A stretch of DNA of 40,350 nucleotides from Bacteroidota bacterium (GCA_030706385.1 JAUZOQ010000024.1:1-40350); one strand, 5' to 3'; numbered from the stretch's first letter, positions 26,141-35,705 are shown. Translations and numbers: made by a program. The notes: a model not told the origin generated them from the letters alone.

Positions 26141-28868
26141 AGGTGCTTTCCTGGCGCGTGAGCTTGATATCCCGAAGTTCAGGTGCTTTCAGGCGAAGCT
26201 CGAAGTTGAATCCGCGGATAATTCCGGTCGGCCGGTAATCGAAATTCAATTCCCAGCAATCGAGATCGCGGTGAATTCGAAGATTCGGCACAACGATCTG
26301 CCTCGAGACTAAGTCATACGCCGCACTCGTTGTAAAACTCCAGTTCTTCGTAAGCGAAAGTGAAAAACTCAAATTGGCAGAAAGATTCTTCTGACTTCCG
26401 AGAAATGAATAACTTTCCGTATAGGAGATGCCGTAGTTCGCATTCCACTTCGGACGAAACGGAATCGAGATGAATGCTCCGGGATAATTCCCGCCTAAAT
26501 ACATCAACCGCTCATCTTCCGGAGTCTTCAACTGGAAAAAGCGGCGAAGTGAATCGATATTATCGCCTTCAGTCGATGTGCTGGAAGCAAACCCTCCGCT
26601 CAAGCTGAAGGCAACATTGTTAGCACGAAGTATTCCTTTGCCGAGATACAGTAATGTATGCTCCGTCGAGTCGTTCCCTAAATATCCTCGGGGATAGAAC
26701 GAATACTGCGCATTGCCGCTGATCGCAAGGAATGTACCGATCTGCGTACTCATTGAAACATTCAACGGGCTGAATATTTTTTGAATGAGGTCATACCCGG
26801 AGCCGAAATTCAGATTAAGAACTTTGATCTTTTCTTCCGTACTCGAATCGGCATTAACCTTATGCTCGACCTTCGCTTCGAAATCGTTGCCAAGACTAAA
26901 ACCCATCGTTCCGGATCTTGCGCCCATTGCATACCCTCCGGCTCCAAGATCTTCTTCGTACTTGCTATACCGGATCAGCTGTCCCGTTTTAAGATCGGTA
27001 TACGTCTGCACCTCTTGAGACGAAACATCGGGCGTCAGGGTGAATGAAATCGAGGGCTGAAGTGTATGCCGCAAAGCTTTTATTCCAAAAGCTCCGATAT
27101 TCGCAATTCCATACATTGTTGTGCTCGCAGCAAGCGAAAAACTGTACCGATTAACCCGATGAAAACCGTTATCATACGTCTCATCAAAGACGATCGTCGT
27201 ATCGGATCTTCCATTGAATGTCTCGATATGATACTTCGGTGTTTTCGTTTTTGCTCTGAACAGCCAATCTTCGGAATAGCTGACCGAGGGCATGAGCGAA
27301 ATATATCCGACCTTCGGCTGAATCGATAATGACGGACTATGTGCGATCACCATCTGAGAAGTATAGACGAACGATGTATCGCCGCGGTGCAATGAATCGC
27401 CCGCTACCATATGCAACGTCTTCTGGTCGCCGCGTGAGAAGCTTCCGCTATAATTCAATTGAACGGTCTGCAATACGCTTGCTTCCGTGCTTGCCGATGG
27501 ATCGCCGAAGATGTAGATCGGCGATATGCGAGAAAACGAGATCGTCGGGCTCGATTCGCTGTATTCGCTGGTGCGCAGATTCTGATTTCTTTGATATCCT
27601 GCACTCAGCGAAAATCCGATATCATCCAGAGTCGTATTGAATGAAGCCGCAGAGTTCGCCGTTTGCTGCAAAACATCATTAATATTTTGCGCATTGTTTT
27701 GCGCGTAACCATTGCTCTGAAAATGCAGGTTCGTCGAAAAGGTCGTTACCGGATTGATATTGAGCGTCGGAACGACGAAGCTTAGTTCGAAATCGGTTGC
27801 ATACGGATCGATGCTGCTATACCTAGTCTTACTGTACCCAAGGGAAAGATTGATCGGCCCGCCCAACAGGTATCGCTTCATATACGATGCCACAAAATTC
27901 AGATTATAGCCGCCCTTCGTATAGAGATCGGTTCTCACGAGAGCATCGAAATAATCGTCGAACACTTCATAGTATCCCAAATGCGTGAGTCCGAATCCGC
28001 GCGAACCGGTAGTCGAGTAATTCGGAGCAATGATGCCGCTCGTTCTGCCACTTGCATGATTCGGAAAAACGGCGAAAGGCAGCCAGAAGACCGGAACATC
28101 GGCAATGTAGAGATAGACAGGGGCTGCAAATACCTGATCCCCGGAGATGACTTTCATCCTCGGAGATTCGAAATAATAATGCGGAGTCGGCTGCGAGCAT
28201 GTCGTGTATCTTCCGTTCTCTACAAAGAGTGTTTTTGGTTCAACTTGCTTGATCTTTTCGCCATAGTAGTAGCCTCCTTGCATCGTCGTCGTCCCAAGCT
28301 GAACGGTGCCTTGCTTGGTTTTCAGATTGTAGAGGATCACTTCCCCTTCGTATGGTGTCGGCCCATCCATAAGTTTGGGCGCTCCGCGCGATTGGACTCT
28401 TGCCGTATCACGAATGACGCGGCGTTGCTTGCCCATATTCGTCGTGATCACCGAATCGAATGCAGCACTAGTGGCAAGCAGTGTATTCTTAGGAAAATCC
28501 ATGACGATGCGATATGCCTGAAGGTTGCGGACTTGGTAGTCAAGAGTCGCATCACCGGTCAAGGTCATCTTCTTCTTCGCAACTTCAAAAACGGATGAGT
28601 CCCGCGCTGTATAATAGACGATCGTATCGATATCGCCTCGAACCGAATCGCGGGCTATAAAGAGAGAATCCGGAAGATCAAAGCCAGGGCGCTTGACTTT
28701 CGCTGATCTCTTGGCTGCAGCAGCTTTCGACGTATCCGATGGCACGATCGTTTGTGACGATGCGGTGACGGCGAGAAAAAAGAACGAGATAAAAAAAAAG
28801 GAAAGCATTGCAAAAGAACCTGCGCTTCGCGGCCCGAGAGAACGAAGATAGTGAATGGCCTCAGGCAT
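26127..28868 (-). CDS. lptD: LPS-assembly protein LptD (OstA-like)
   Basis: The ~913-residue protein has an N-terminal hydrophobic signal ('[19 protein letters not shown]'), an OstA/LptA-like beta-jellyroll region ('[19 protein letters not shown]' and later '[16 protein letters not shown]'), and then a long beta-barrel. The LptD signature near residue 260 reads '[20 protein letters not shown]' followed by '[20 protein letters not shown]'. LptD with LptE inserts LPS into the outer leaflet of the outer membrane. The start is uncertain. The ATG at 28868 overlaps the queC stop and gives an arginine-bearing n-region; the ATG at 28808 begins directly at the hydrophobic segment. It is the middle gene of the que-lptD-tilS run. 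Confidence 0.92.
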   Translation of the reverse strand: MPEAIHYLRSLGPRSAGSFAMLSFFFISFFFLAVTASSQTIVPSDTSKAAAAKRSAKVKRPGFDLPDSLFIARDSVRGDIDTIVYYTARDSSVFEVAKKKMTLTGDATLDYQVRNLQAYRIVMDFPKNTLLATSAAFDSVITTNMGKQRRVIRDTARVQSRGAPKLMDGPTPYEGEVILYNLKTKQGTVQLGTTTMQGGYYYGEKIKQVEPKTLFVENGRYTTCSQPTPHYYFESPRMKVISGDQVFAAPVYLYIADVPVFWLPFAVFPNHASGRTSGIIAPNYSTTGSRGFGLTHLGYYEVFDDYFDALVRTDLYTKGGYNLNFVASYMKRYLLGGPINLSLGYSKTRYSSIDPYATDFELSFVVPTLNINPVTTFSTNLHFQSNGYAQNNAQNINDVLQQTANSAASFNTTLDDIGFSLSAGYQRNQNLRTSEYSESSPTISFSRISPIYIFGDPSASTEASVLQTVQLNYSGSFSRGDQKTLHMVAGDSLHRGDTSFVYTSQMVIAHSPSLSIQPKVGYISLMPSVSYSEDWLFRAKTKTPKYHIETFNGRSDTTIVFDETYDNGFHRVNRYSFSLAASTTMYGIANIGAFGIKALRHTLQPSISFTLTPDVSSQEVQTYTDLKTGQLIRYSKYEEDLGAGGYAMGARSGTMGFSLGNDFEAKVEHKVNADSSTEEKIKVLNLNFGSGYDLIQKIFSPLNVSMSTQIGTFLAISGNAQYSFYPRGYLGNDSTEHTLLYLGKGILRANNVAFSLSGGFASSTSTEGDNIDSLRRFFQLKTPEDERLMYLGGNYPGAFISIPFRPKWNANYGISYTESYSFLGSQKNLSANLSFSLSLTKNWSFTTSAAYDLVSRQIVVPNLRIHRDLDCWELNFDYRPTGIIRGFNFELRLKAPELRDIKLTRQESTYGQF

Positions 28869-29541
28869 ATCTCGGCCGCTTTGCATAGCTCAAAGGATCT
28901 GTGGCTCCGGCAAGTTCGAAACCGCGAAGCCGTAGGGCGCAGGAATCGCATTCACCACAAGCTTCATCTTCGGATTGATAGCATGACCACGTCAACTCCA
29001 GCGGCACACCAAGCTCCAAAGATTTTTTTACGATCTCTGATTTCTTCATTGCGATCACAGGGGTGATAATCCTGATATGCGTTTCGGGTTTTGTGCCAAG
29101 ATTGATCGCTTTCTCGAATTCGTCAAAAAATACTTTTCTGCAATCGGGATAACCCGATGAATCCTCTTCGACTGCTCCGATATAGATGCGTTCGGCGCCA
29201 AGAACTTCTGCCCAACCGGTTGCAATGGAGAGAAACGTACCGTTGCGAAAAGGCACATACGATGATGGGATATCGGTGGCTGCAAGATCGGCTTTGCTGA
29301 CGGGGATCGCTTCGTCGGTTAAACTTGAGCCGCCGATTTGCCTCAGTACTTCCGCATCGACTACGAGCCGCTTTGTAATTCCGAGTTTATCACATATTGC
29401 CTGAAATGCCGCAAGTTCACGGCGCTCGGTTCGGTGACGATAGTTGAAATGGACCGCAGCGACGGTATCGGATTCTGCGCAGGCGATCGCAGCCGTTAAC
29501 GTCGAATCCATTCCGCCGGAGAGTAGTACGACCGAAGTCAT
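28861..29541 (-). CDS. queC: 7-cyano-7-deazaguanine synthase QueC
   Basis: The 226-residue enzyme has the PP-loop motif SGGMDS at residues 8-13 ('[16 protein letters not shown]'), '[18 protein letters not shown]' and the C-terminal zinc-binding cysteines in '[19 protein letters not shown]'. QueC turns 7-carboxy-7-deazaguanine into preQ0 using ammonia and ATP. The gene overlaps queD by 4 bases (ATGA) and the probable lptD start by 8, so translation along this mRNA is likely coupled. Confidence 0.97.
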   Translation of the reverse strand: MTSVVLLSGGMDSTLTAAIACAESDTVAAVHFNYRHRTERRELAAFQAICDKLGITKRLVVDAEVLRQIGGSSLTDEAIPVSKADLAATDIPSSYVPFRNGTFLSIATGWAEVLGAERIYIGAVEEDSSGYPDCRKVFFDEFEKAINLGTKPETHIRIITPVIAMKKSEIVKKSLELGVPLELTWSCYQSEDEACGECDSCALRLRGFELAGATDPLSYAKRPRYA

Positions 29542-30014
29542 TCTAACATGTGAGCTTGATGTTCGAATACACGCTTATCGAACGGTGCGATGCGGATCTC
29601 GCCCGATACTTCTGCCGTTGTCCGCTCCGTTTCCGAAACGGATATCCGAAGTTCGCGAATATTCTTATACTGCATGAAATTGGTTGAAAGCCTTTCGAAG
29701 AACCATGTTGCAATATTTTCTGCCGTTGTTGGGAAATCCACAAATACGGTCTTAAATCCGTTGGCCAGCAAAAAATCTTTGACGACTGCATCGCTACGAT
29801 CGCAAAGAAACGAGTGATCGATCTCCTTGATGAATGGCTCGACGATCGTGACGAGATCGAAGTAATCCAGTACCATTCCGTTCGCATCGGGCTCACCGGT
29901 GATTTCGACCGTAAGAGCATAGGAATGGCCATGAATATTTCGGCACCCTCCGGTATGGAATGGCAGCCGGTGCGCCATCTCCCAATGGAATGATTTGCTG
30001 ATCTTCGTGAGCAT
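29538..30014 (-). CDS. queD: 6-carboxytetrahydropterin synthase QueD
   Basis: The 158-residue protein is of the QueD/6-pyruvoyltetrahydropterin synthase family. Zinc ligands are His15, His28 and His30 and the catalytic Cys is Cys24, in '[20 protein letters not shown]'. The acidic '[20 protein letters not shown]' and the substrate-binding '[16 protein letters not shown]' follow. It makes 6-carboxytetrahydropterin from dihydroneopterin triphosphate, supplying QueE. Only one base separates it from queF and it overlaps queC, so the three form one operon. FolE, which supplies the substrate, is not in the window. Confidence 0.96.
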   Translation of the reverse strand: MLTKISKSFHWEMAHRLPFHTGGCRNIHGHSYALTVEITGEPDANGMVLDYFDLVTIVEPFIKEIDHSFLCDRSDAVVKDFLLANGFKTVFVDFPTTAENIATWFFERLSTNFMQYKNIRELRISVSETERTTAEVSGEIRIAPFDKRVFEHQAHMLE

Positions 30015-30015
30015 A

Positions 30016-30423
30016 TTACTTCTTCAAATGCACTACTTTAATTCGCTTACTTTGTTTCGGAGCAGCGTCAAATCCCTTGATATATCCTACTTCTACGATC
30101 GAATGCAGGCCGCCGCGTGTGGTGAACTCGCCTCGAACCGTGATCGAACGCGGCTTCAGGGCGCTTACCATATCGTCGAGTATTTCATTGGTCACGGCTT
30201 CATAAAAGATGCCGCGGTTACGGAAAGAAAGGAAGTAATACTTCAGAGCCTTCAATTCAATACAGAGATCATCCGGAACATATTCAATCGTGATCGTTCC
30301 GAAATCCGGCAGGCCCGTCATCGGGCAGACGGAGGTGAATTCCGGATTCACATGAATGATCGTGTAATCGCGTTCGGGATTCGGATTCGGGAAAATATGT
30401 AATTCCGGTTTTGTCGTTGCCAT
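30016..30423 (-). CDS. queF: NADPH-dependent preQ0 reductase QueF
   Basis: The 135-residue protein is a type I, single-domain QueF of the T-fold family. The catalytic Cys33 and Asp40 lie in 'PEFTSVCPMTGLPDFG'. The QueF motif is 'ELKALKYYFLSFRNRG', and it ends with 'TTRGGLHSIVEVGYIKG'. It reduces preQ0 nitrile to preQ1, the base inserted into tRNA by Tgt. It begins 60 bases after the unknown secreted-protein gene and is tightly joined to queD. Confidence 0.97.
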   Translation of the reverse strand: MATTKPELHIFPNPNPERDYTIIHVNPEFTSVCPMTGLPDFGTITIEYVPDDLCIELKALKYYFLSFRNRGIFYEAVTNEILDDMVSALKPRSITVRGEFTTRGGLHSIVEVGYIKGFDAAPKQSKRIKVVHLKK

Positions 30424-30482
30424 TAAGATAGTATTCTCAATTGAAAATTATTGCGAGTAGGGCGATCTTGAAGACTGTCATG

Positions 30483-31127
30483 CTATTCCTTCTTCTTTGT
30501 CGAGCAGCTACACGGAACGGAGCTTGTTGTCGTCGGATCAGCTCCAATCGGAATAAGCCTGCGGTCGGGTTCATAAAAGACCGAAAGTAACGATGATCGT
30601 ACTTGCTGCTCCAGTTTATCTTTCCTTCCCTCAGGAATGAATCCCTTAACTAGATAGGTATCGGTCGAATCTCCTACGAAGACTAACCATTGCAGGTAGT
30701 CGTCGCCCTCGACCTCTCCCGATATTTTCGCCACATGCGCTTCAAACTTATTGATTCGGAATTCATACGAATCCAGAAGCTTCATGCCGAGAGAATCCTT
30801 GTGTTTTGTGCTATCGAAACTCTTGAAGAAGTTTGCTGCTACGGTCTTGATCCCCTGCCGGATTTCCTGTGCTCTAATGGCGGCTGACATTTTCCGGTTG
30901 ATAAAGCCCGGCTCGTTCGTATCCTTGATGAATCCATCGGGCGGAACGATACTAACCTTCATCATCGGAAAGTCCCGATACTTTTCTGTAAAGTAATTCG
31001 TGATCGAAAAACTATCCTGTGCAAATACCTTCACCGAAATGAAGCTTGTCATAAAAAACAAAATACCCACAAGCAGCACATCTCTGTAGCTATCGGTAGT
31101 TCTCTCTCTTGTATTCCAAATCTTCAT
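30483..31127 (-). CDS. Secreted protein of unknown function inside the que cluster
   Basis: I do not recognise this 214-residue protein. It has a basic N-terminus and a hydrophobic stretch ('VLLVGILFFMTSFISVKVFA') with a likely signal cleavage before 'QDSFSITNYF', so it should be exported. The mature part is mixed alpha/beta ('YRDFPMMKVSIVPPDGFIKD', 'YLQWLVFVGDSTDTYLVKGF') and ends in a short 'PCSCSTKKKE' tail. No enzyme motif was seen. It sits 30 bases from queE and 60 from queF on the same strand, so it is probably co-transcribed, yet an exported protein has no obvious place in cytoplasmic queuosine synthesis. The nearby envelope gene lptD offers a more natural link. Confidence 0.75.
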   Translation of the reverse strand: MKIWNTRERTTDSYRDVLLVGILFFMTSFISVKVFAQDSFSITNYFTEKYRDFPMMKVSIVPPDGFIKDTNEPGFINRKMSAAIRAQEIRQGIKTVAANFFKSFDSTKHKDSLGMKLLDSYEFRINKFEAHVAKISGEVEGDDYLQWLVFVGDSTDTYLVKGFIPEGRKDKLEQQVRSSLLSVFYEPDRRLIPIGADPTTTSSVPCSCSTKKKE

Positions 31128-31157
31128 TCCGATTTCTCAATTCACAATTCACAATTC

Positions 31158-31853
31158 TCACACTCCTCTTTCAACTCCGGGCCAGATGATCTTGTGCAGT
31201 TGCACCTGGAACCGCACCGGAAGCCTATCTTCCAATATCCATTTCGCAAGATCATCGGGAGCAAGAATGTCCGTTACCGGCGACATCAATATTGTTCCGA
31301 CCTTCGCTGCAAGATCGAAAGAAGTAATCTTCTCTTTTGACCAGAGATAATCATGGCGATCACCGATCACGAACTTCACTTCATCGGTCATCTGAAGATA
31401 ATCGATATTCTTATAAAGATTACGAGCGCTCATTCCCGATGACGGCGTTTTAAGATCGACGATACGCTTGACTCTGGGATCGACACGACTGATATCGATA
31501 TGTCCGCCCGTCTCAACCATGACTTCGTATCCCTCGTCACATAACGATTTCATCAAACCGAATGCTGCTTCCTGCTCCAGCGGCTCTCCGCCCGTAAGCT
31601 CAACGAGTTTGCAGTCGTATGCATGAATTTCATCCAGCACGTTTTTAACAGAACGATCTTCACCTTCATAGAAGGCATACTCGGTATCGCAATACGTGCA
31701 ACGCAATCCACAACCTGTTAGCCTGATGAAGATGCAACGATCGCCGGAGCGAGAACCCTCGCCCTGGATCGAATAGAAAATCTCATTGATTCGCAGAACG
31801 TCCGGCCGTTTCTTTTCGGCAACGGTCAGCGCTTTTTCCAATACTTCAGGCAT
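31158..31853 (-). CDS. queE: 7-carboxy-7-deazaguanine synthase QueE
   Basis: The 231-residue radical-SAM enzyme binds its cluster with Cys48, Cys52 and Cys55 in 'IRLTGCGLRCTYCDTEYAF' (CX3CX2C). It also has the QueE signature 'EIFYSIQGEGSRSGDRCIF' and 'LVELTGGEPLEQEAAFGLM'. It rearranges 6-carboxytetrahydropterin to 7-carboxy-7-deazaguanine, linking QueD to QueC. It is the first gene of the minus-strand que run. No preQ1 riboswitch could be recognised in its ~100-base upstream region. Confidence 0.97.
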   Translation of the reverse strand: MPEVLEKALTVAEKKRPDVLRINEIFYSIQGEGSRSGDRCIFIRLTGCGLRCTYCDTEYAFYEGEDRSVKNVLDEIHAYDCKLVELTGGEPLEQEAAFGLMKSLCDEGYEVMVETGGHIDISRVDPRVKRIVDLKTPSSGMSARNLYKNIDYLQMTDEVKFVIGDRHDYLWSKEKITSFDLAAKVGTILMSPVTDILAPDDLAKWILEDRLPVRFQVQLHKIIWPGVERGV

Positions 31854-31960
31854 GGAGCACTAAACACCATCCCGGGCGCTCCTGTTCAAAAAGGGGCCGG
31901 GAAGTCCGTCGATTAGGCCTCATAATCGCAGGATTTCAGAATTCAGAGCATTATAGTTAG

Positions 31961-31968
31961 TATTTTTG
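31961..31968 (+). promoter_or_regulatory. Likely -7 element for the kelch-protein gene
   Basis: TATTTTTG matches TAnnTTTG, 39 bases before the ATG at 32008. The -33 region is poor (TTTC at a spacing of 23). Confidence 0.4.
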
Positions 31969-32007
31969 AGGACCACCAGTTCTCGATCATCACCTCAGGA
32001 TAAAACT

Positions 32008-33240
32008 ATGAAAACGCTTATTGTCTTCTTCGTACCTCTACTGCTACTAATTTCCTCATCACTTTCGCTCAATGCTCAAGGTATAGTAGACGGAACATGG
32101 ATTCCGCGATCCAGCGAGGGCTTTAGCGCTCGAAAGGGACCGGCTTCCGTGGTTGTTGACGGAAAGATCTATGTGCTCAATGGCCTTGCACCGGGTAATG
32201 TTATCTATAGAGATTCGATCGTCGTCTACGATCCCGTCTCGGACTCCTGGAGCACTCCCATAACGATCGGGCAAGACACGCCACGGTATATGATCGCTGC
32301 CGATGTTGTTGACGGGAAGATCTATGCAATAGGCGGATCAAATAGTGTCGCATTGACAACGCTTCAGGTATATGACCCTTCGAAAAAAACCTGGACGACT
32401 CCGGTTACAACAGGTACGTTTACCGCGCGCGACGCACTGACAACCGGCGTCGTGGACAATAAGATCTATGCAATCGGAGGAGAAGATGATTTCGGACCCG
32501 TAAATACCGTTGAAGTCTACGATCCGGCACACAATACCTGGAGCACCCCTACAACGACGGGGACATTTGTTCCAACGAGCAAGCTTACATCGTGTGTTGT
32601 CAATAATAAGATCTACGTGATCGGCGGCTACGATGGATCAATGGATCTGAACACTGTTGAGATCTTCAATCCTGCCACGAATGTCTGGACTTCTCCGACT
32701 ACGACGGGAACGGCTACACCACGTGATGCGCTGACCTCCTGTGTTGTCAACGGAAAGATCTATGTCATTGGCGGATTCTCCAATGGGCAAACGCTCAACA
32801 CGGTGGAAATTTTCGATCCGGCCACGAATGCCTGGAGCACTCCGGTAACTAGCGGTACATTCACTCCTCGATGTTATCTTACTTGCAGTGCGATCGGCGA
32901 TAGCATTTATGTGATGGGTGGGTTCGATACCGATCGTGATTCGGTTCTGAACACGAATGAGGAATTGGTAGCCTTGAAAAGTGGCGTAACGATCAAGCCC
33001 CGTACTCCTGAGCTTCGCGTTTCACCGAATCCTACTTCAGGAATGATCTCCCTTCGGAATCTGCCCGAGCACATTCAGCATCTTTCGGTTACGAACGTTC
33101 TGGGAGAATTGATCCTCGAAAGAGAAGGGTTGAATTTGCCTGACATCACCATCGATCTATCGAAGCAACCTCAAGGTTCATATTACGTCAGGATCGTTAC
33201 GGCTACTTCGTCGGAGAGTAGATTGATCGTTCGGGAGTAA
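32008..33240 (+). CDS. Kelch-repeat propeller protein exported by T9SS
   Basis: From the ATG at 32008 the 410-residue protein starts with a signal peptide ('MKTLIVFFVPLLLLISSSLS', LNAQ cleavage). It then carries five or six kelch blades with the regular pattern 'KIYAIGGEDDFGPVNTVEVY' and 'YDPAHNTWSTPTTTGTF', which fold as a beta-propeller. The last ~75 residues, from 'LRVSPNPTSGMISLRNLPE' to 'SRLIVRE', are a T9SS type A sorting domain related to that of the protein at 1970-4087. The blades are very similar to each other, suggesting recent internal duplication. It is probably a surface or released binding protein; the ligand is unknown. Confidence 0.9.
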   Translation: MKTLIVFFVPLLLLISSSLSLNAQGIVDGTWIPRSSEGFSARKGPASVVVDGKIYVLNGLAPGNVIYRDSIVVYDPVSDSWSTPITIGQDTPRYMIAADVVDGKIYAIGGSNSVALTTLQVYDPSKKTWTTPVTTGTFTARDALTTGVVDNKIYAIGGEDDFGPVNTVEVYDPAHNTWSTPTTTGTFVPTSKLTSCVVNNKIYVIGGYDGSMDLNTVEIFNPATNVWTSPTTTGTATPRDALTSCVVNGKIYVIGGFSNGQTLNTVEIFDPATNAWSTPVTSGTFTPRCYLTCSAIGDSIYVMGGFDTDRDSVLNTNEELVALKSGVTIKPRTPELRVSPNPTSGMISLRNLPEHIQHLSVTNVLGELILEREGLNLPDITIDLSKQPQGSYYVRIVTATSSESRLIVRE

Positions 33241-33347
33241 TTCAATCAGATGAAAATATTAGGATGTCTTAGCAGAGGTGGTGTGATCAGATTCCGTCGG
33301 CAGGAAGGAATTCTCTAAAATCAGTCTTCTAATATCCCGACAATGTT

Positions 33348-33422
<75 letters not shown>

Positions 33423-33572
33423 AAATTAATTTTAGAGTTGCATACAACTACACTTCGCGGAGTCAAGTTTCAAATTTCTTTGATCGAACCTACCCGAATG
33501 GCTTCTTTTTTAAGGCGTTGGCTGGATCCAGTTGCGATAGCCAAGAATTGGTACTCTATCCCTACTAAAGCA

Positions 33573-33599
33573 AAAGGTTTGAGCGGAGCTCAAACCTTT
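33573..33599 (-). terminator. Strong 12-bp hairpin
   Basis: AAAGGTTTGAGC (33573-33584) and GCTCAAACCTTT (33588-33599) form a perfect 12-bp stem with a GGA loop. On the minus strand it is followed by TGCTTTAG. It may be a second, backup terminator of the candidate RNA or an independent element. The strand is assigned from that context. Confidence 0.5.
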
Positions 33600-33603
33600 C
33601 TTG

Positions 33604-33747
33604 AAAAAACAGCGCTTCGGGATCTGTATGGGCGGTGAGAGAAATTGGTCCTCCCTTTGTGAAACACACACTAGTCTCCGAAGCGCCCCTATCGTTAAAA
33701 CCTCTTAGTAAATAATCCATAAGAGGCCAAAATCGTTGCAGCATTCA
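33604..33747 (-). ncRNA. Candidate small RNA with own promoter and terminator
   Basis: Downstream of the TTTG-N20-TAACTTTG promoter, the minus strand contains a hairpin CCTCTTA/TAAGAGG. It is followed by a long hairpin closed by a 9-bp stem, GCGCTTCGG with CCGAAGCGC (33686-33678 and 33620-33612), with GGGAGG/CCGCCC pairing inside, and then TGTTTTTTC. That gives a transcript of about 144 bases ending in a terminator-like tail. It lacks a clear open frame. I could not match it to tmRNA, SRP RNA, RNase P or 6S RNA by eye. Confidence 0.45.
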
Positions 33748-33751
33748 GATG

Positions 33752-33783
33752 CAAAGTTACAACATTCTGTCTAAGAAAACAAA
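33752..33783 (-). promoter_or_regulatory. Consensus Bacteroidota promoter for the candidate small RNA
   Basis: On the minus strand TTTG (complement of 33780-33783), exactly 20 bases, then TAACTTTG (complement of 33752-33759) match TTTG-N20-TAnnTTTG. Start of transcription is expected near 33747. No coding sequence follows within several hundred bases. Confidence 0.6.
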
Positions 33784-33955
33784 TTATTGGACTCTGAGTT
33801 CAAAAAATACGGGGAAATCTCAACTTTTTTTTCCAAGACCAATATTGCTCTGAACGGGTCCGGGGACGACTTTCATCATTTATCCCTTTCTTCGGTAGCG
33901 TCCGACGGACTCGTTCAAAGCGAAATCCATGAGAGACCTGAGCCCTGCAAAAACA

Positions 33956-34501
33956 TTACTCTCCGCTCTTGGCAACCAGATGCTGCACGAAGGATTCGAC
34001 GGCAGTATAATTTTGGAGATGGCTATCGGTGCAGCTAATACTTGCGATCTGGCTTTCGGGGACAAGTTCGGGATTGATGACCTTATAGAGCATCGCTTCC
34101 GAGCGGTAATAGACTTCACGATCTTTGTTGATCTTCATGCGCGGCTCGTTGAATCCGACGATCCAATCCGCACCGAGCGAGCGGGCTTGCTTCTCAAGCA
34201 TTGCAAGGACATCTTCAGCAGAGCTTGCCTGAATGGTGATACGACCGATCTCGATCGCGGATTTCGGCATGACCGAATCCGGCAGCGGCTCATGATAAAT
34301 GAGTGAACTGGTATCACTTACAGCCGGCAAAGCGAGAAATGAATGACGCTCGAGACGTACGGTATCGATGCTACGAGCACGGATCGTTTCCGTCTTCCAG
34401 AGATCTTCATTTTCCGAGAAATTTTGCGCCAAAGCAGGCTTGCTTAAGCCAAGTGCCAAACTAATTGCTAATCCCAGTCCTAATTTGTTGATCGATTTCA
34501 T
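33956..34501 (-). CDS. Small secreted protein, unknown function
   Basis: The ATG at 34501 has a strong GGAAGGA site and a classic signal peptide ('KLGLGLAISLALGLSKPALA', cleavage before QNF); the frame extended to 34537 was rejected for that reason. The 181-residue protein has a mature alpha/beta domain with 'IEIGRITIQASSAEDVLAML', 'KQARSLGADWIVGFNEP' and 'YYRSEAMLYKVINPE'. This order loosely resembles small envelope proteins of the YbjQ/heavy-metal-binding type (strand, helix, 'GAdaIvgv', strand), but the match is weak. Neighbours give no clue: it stands alone between the candidate small RNA and tRNA-Gly. Confidence 0.75.
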   Translation of the reverse strand: MKSINKLGLGLAISLALGLSKPALAQNFSENEDLWKTETIRARSIDTVRLERHSFLALPAVSDTSSLIYHEPLPDSVMPKSAIEIGRITIQASSAEDVLAMLEKQARSLGADWIVGFNEPRMKINKDREVYYRSEAMLYKVINPELVPESQIASISCTDSHLQNYTAVESFVQHLVAKSGE

Positions 34502-34726
34502 TTTCGTATTCCTTCCGTGAGGCAGCCCCTTAATCATAGAATCACATACCTAAATATCATACACAAGCTGTCTCAATCACCATTCGATACAATTCTTATA
34601 CCATAAGTCCGGAGCCTCCGAAACCCTATTCTGATGCGTCAGGACCAGGGTTTTGAGTGGATCCCTTCGCTTGAAAACTCCGGAAATCTAAATGCGATTT
34701 TCACCTCTATTCGCACGAAAATAGCG

Positions 34727-34734
34727 TAATTTTG
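34727..34734 (+). promoter_or_regulatory. Likely -7 element for tRNA-Gly
   Basis: TAATTTTG matches TAnnTTTG and lies 16 bases before the tRNA start, about the right distance for a short-leader tRNA transcript. The -33 part is weak (TTTTC near 34698). Confidence 0.45.
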
Positions 34735-34750
34735 CAGCGCAGCCAAACTT

Positions 34751-34822
<72 letters not shown>

Positions 34823-34907
34823 CTTTTGACAGCTGCCCAACACGCATCGGGGCTTGGGGAAACATACAGCTCCCCCACATTTTCACACGAATTCTTATTC
34901 ATTTTGA

Positions 34908-35702
34908 ATGCAGAATCTCCCGGACCTTGAGCCACTCATTCGGAATACTTCCCGCGGCGATAAGCGAAGCGAGGAACGGCTCTTCGGCATTCTGTATAAA
35001 TTTGTCCATGCCGTGATCCGCAAGAAATGGCGCAGTTCGCTTTCCGAAGATGAGATCGCCGATATCCAGCTCGACTGCCTCGAGAAACTCCTCATCACAT
35101 TTCGCGATCCCGAAAAAGCCGAGAAAGTGCTCGAACAAGCCCGTGTATTCGGCTTTGTGCATGTTGTTGCAGAGAATACGGCCATCGATTACAACCGCAA
35201 GCGCAACCGCCGCGACAAGGTCTTCATCAGCATCGATGAGATCTCCGAATCCGAAGAAAACCCGAACTGGGAATCGAAGCTTTCCGGAACTACTTCGACG
35301 AGCGATCTTTCGGATTTTATCCTTGGCGGAATGGAGACGACACGTATGCTTTCCGAACTTGATGGAAAGTACCGTCAAGTTCTCGAAGAGCGCCTAGGGG
35401 GAGCGGAATATGATGAAATTGCTGAAAAGATCGGTATTTCCGTCGCAAATGCCCGCCAGATCCACAAACGCGGTGTCAATCTACTCCGGCAAAAACTCGT
35501 CCAAAAACACAAATCCGTACTTTCTTCCCTTTCGGTGTCACAAAACGCCGTTTTGAAACGATTGTATATGAAAGAGGCAGATCCGGGCTCAGTTGATACC
35601 GGAGAAACCACTGAAGAAGAGGCACTATCGGCATTCTACGCAGCCTTGCTGACCAAAGGCCTTGTGATCTTGCTTCTCGGAATAGGATTAAGGAATTTTT
35701 AA
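34908..35702 (+). CDS. Sigma-70-family (ECF-like) RNA polymerase sigma factor with hydrophobic tail
   Basis: The 264-residue protein has a sigma region 2 ('ADIQLDCLEKLLITFRDPE', 'VHVVAENTAIDYNRKRNRRD') and a region 4 helix-turn-helix ('YRQVLEERLGGAEYDEIAEK', 'GISVANARQIHKRGVNLLR'), with no regions 1 or 3, as in ECF sigma factors. After region 4 there is an extra ~70 residues ending in a hydrophobic stretch, 'ALLTKGLVILLLGIGLRNF', which could tether it to the membrane. It is followed after 3 bases by an anti-sigma-like membrane protein. ECF factors are usually held inactive by such a partner and released by a signal. Target promoters are unknown. Confidence 0.88.
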   Translation: MQNLPDLEPLIRNTSRGDKRSEERLFGILYKFVHAVIRKKWRSSLSEDEIADIQLDCLEKLLITFRDPEKAEKVLEQARVFGFVHVVAENTAIDYNRKRNRRDKVFISIDEISESEENPNWESKLSGTTSTSDLSDFILGGMETTRMLSELDGKYRQVLEERLGGAEYDEIAEKIGISVANARQIHKRGVNLLRQKLVQKHKSVLSSLSVSQNAVLKRLYMKEADPGSVDTGETTEEEALSAFYAALLTKGLVILLLGIGLRNF

Positions 35703-35705
35703 GAA

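Larger units (their letters stand above)
33423..33955. other. 533-base region without a convincing protein gene
   Basis: This region lies between tRNA-Pro and the small secreted-protein gene. It holds a consensus promoter (33752-33783, minus strand), two strong hairpins (33612-33686 and 33573-33599) and a T run on the minus strand between them, read here as a candidate small RNA unit. The 66-codon plus-strand frame at 33438 is not supported. Confidence 0.6.

Noticed and set aside
31854-31960. Possible preQ1 riboswitch before queE
   Set aside because: The expected C-rich loop and pseudoknot tail could not be found; only a weak CCCGG/CCGGG pairing is visible.
33438-33638. 66-codon plus-strand frame after tRNA-Pro
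   Set aside because: It overlaps the 12-bp hairpin and the candidate RNA terminator, has no ribosome-binding site and resembles no family.
33604-33747. Identification of the candidate RNA as 6S, SRP or tmRNA
   Set aside because: No pairing between 5' and 3' ends as in 6S, no SRP tetraloop motif and no tRNA-like end of tmRNA were seen.
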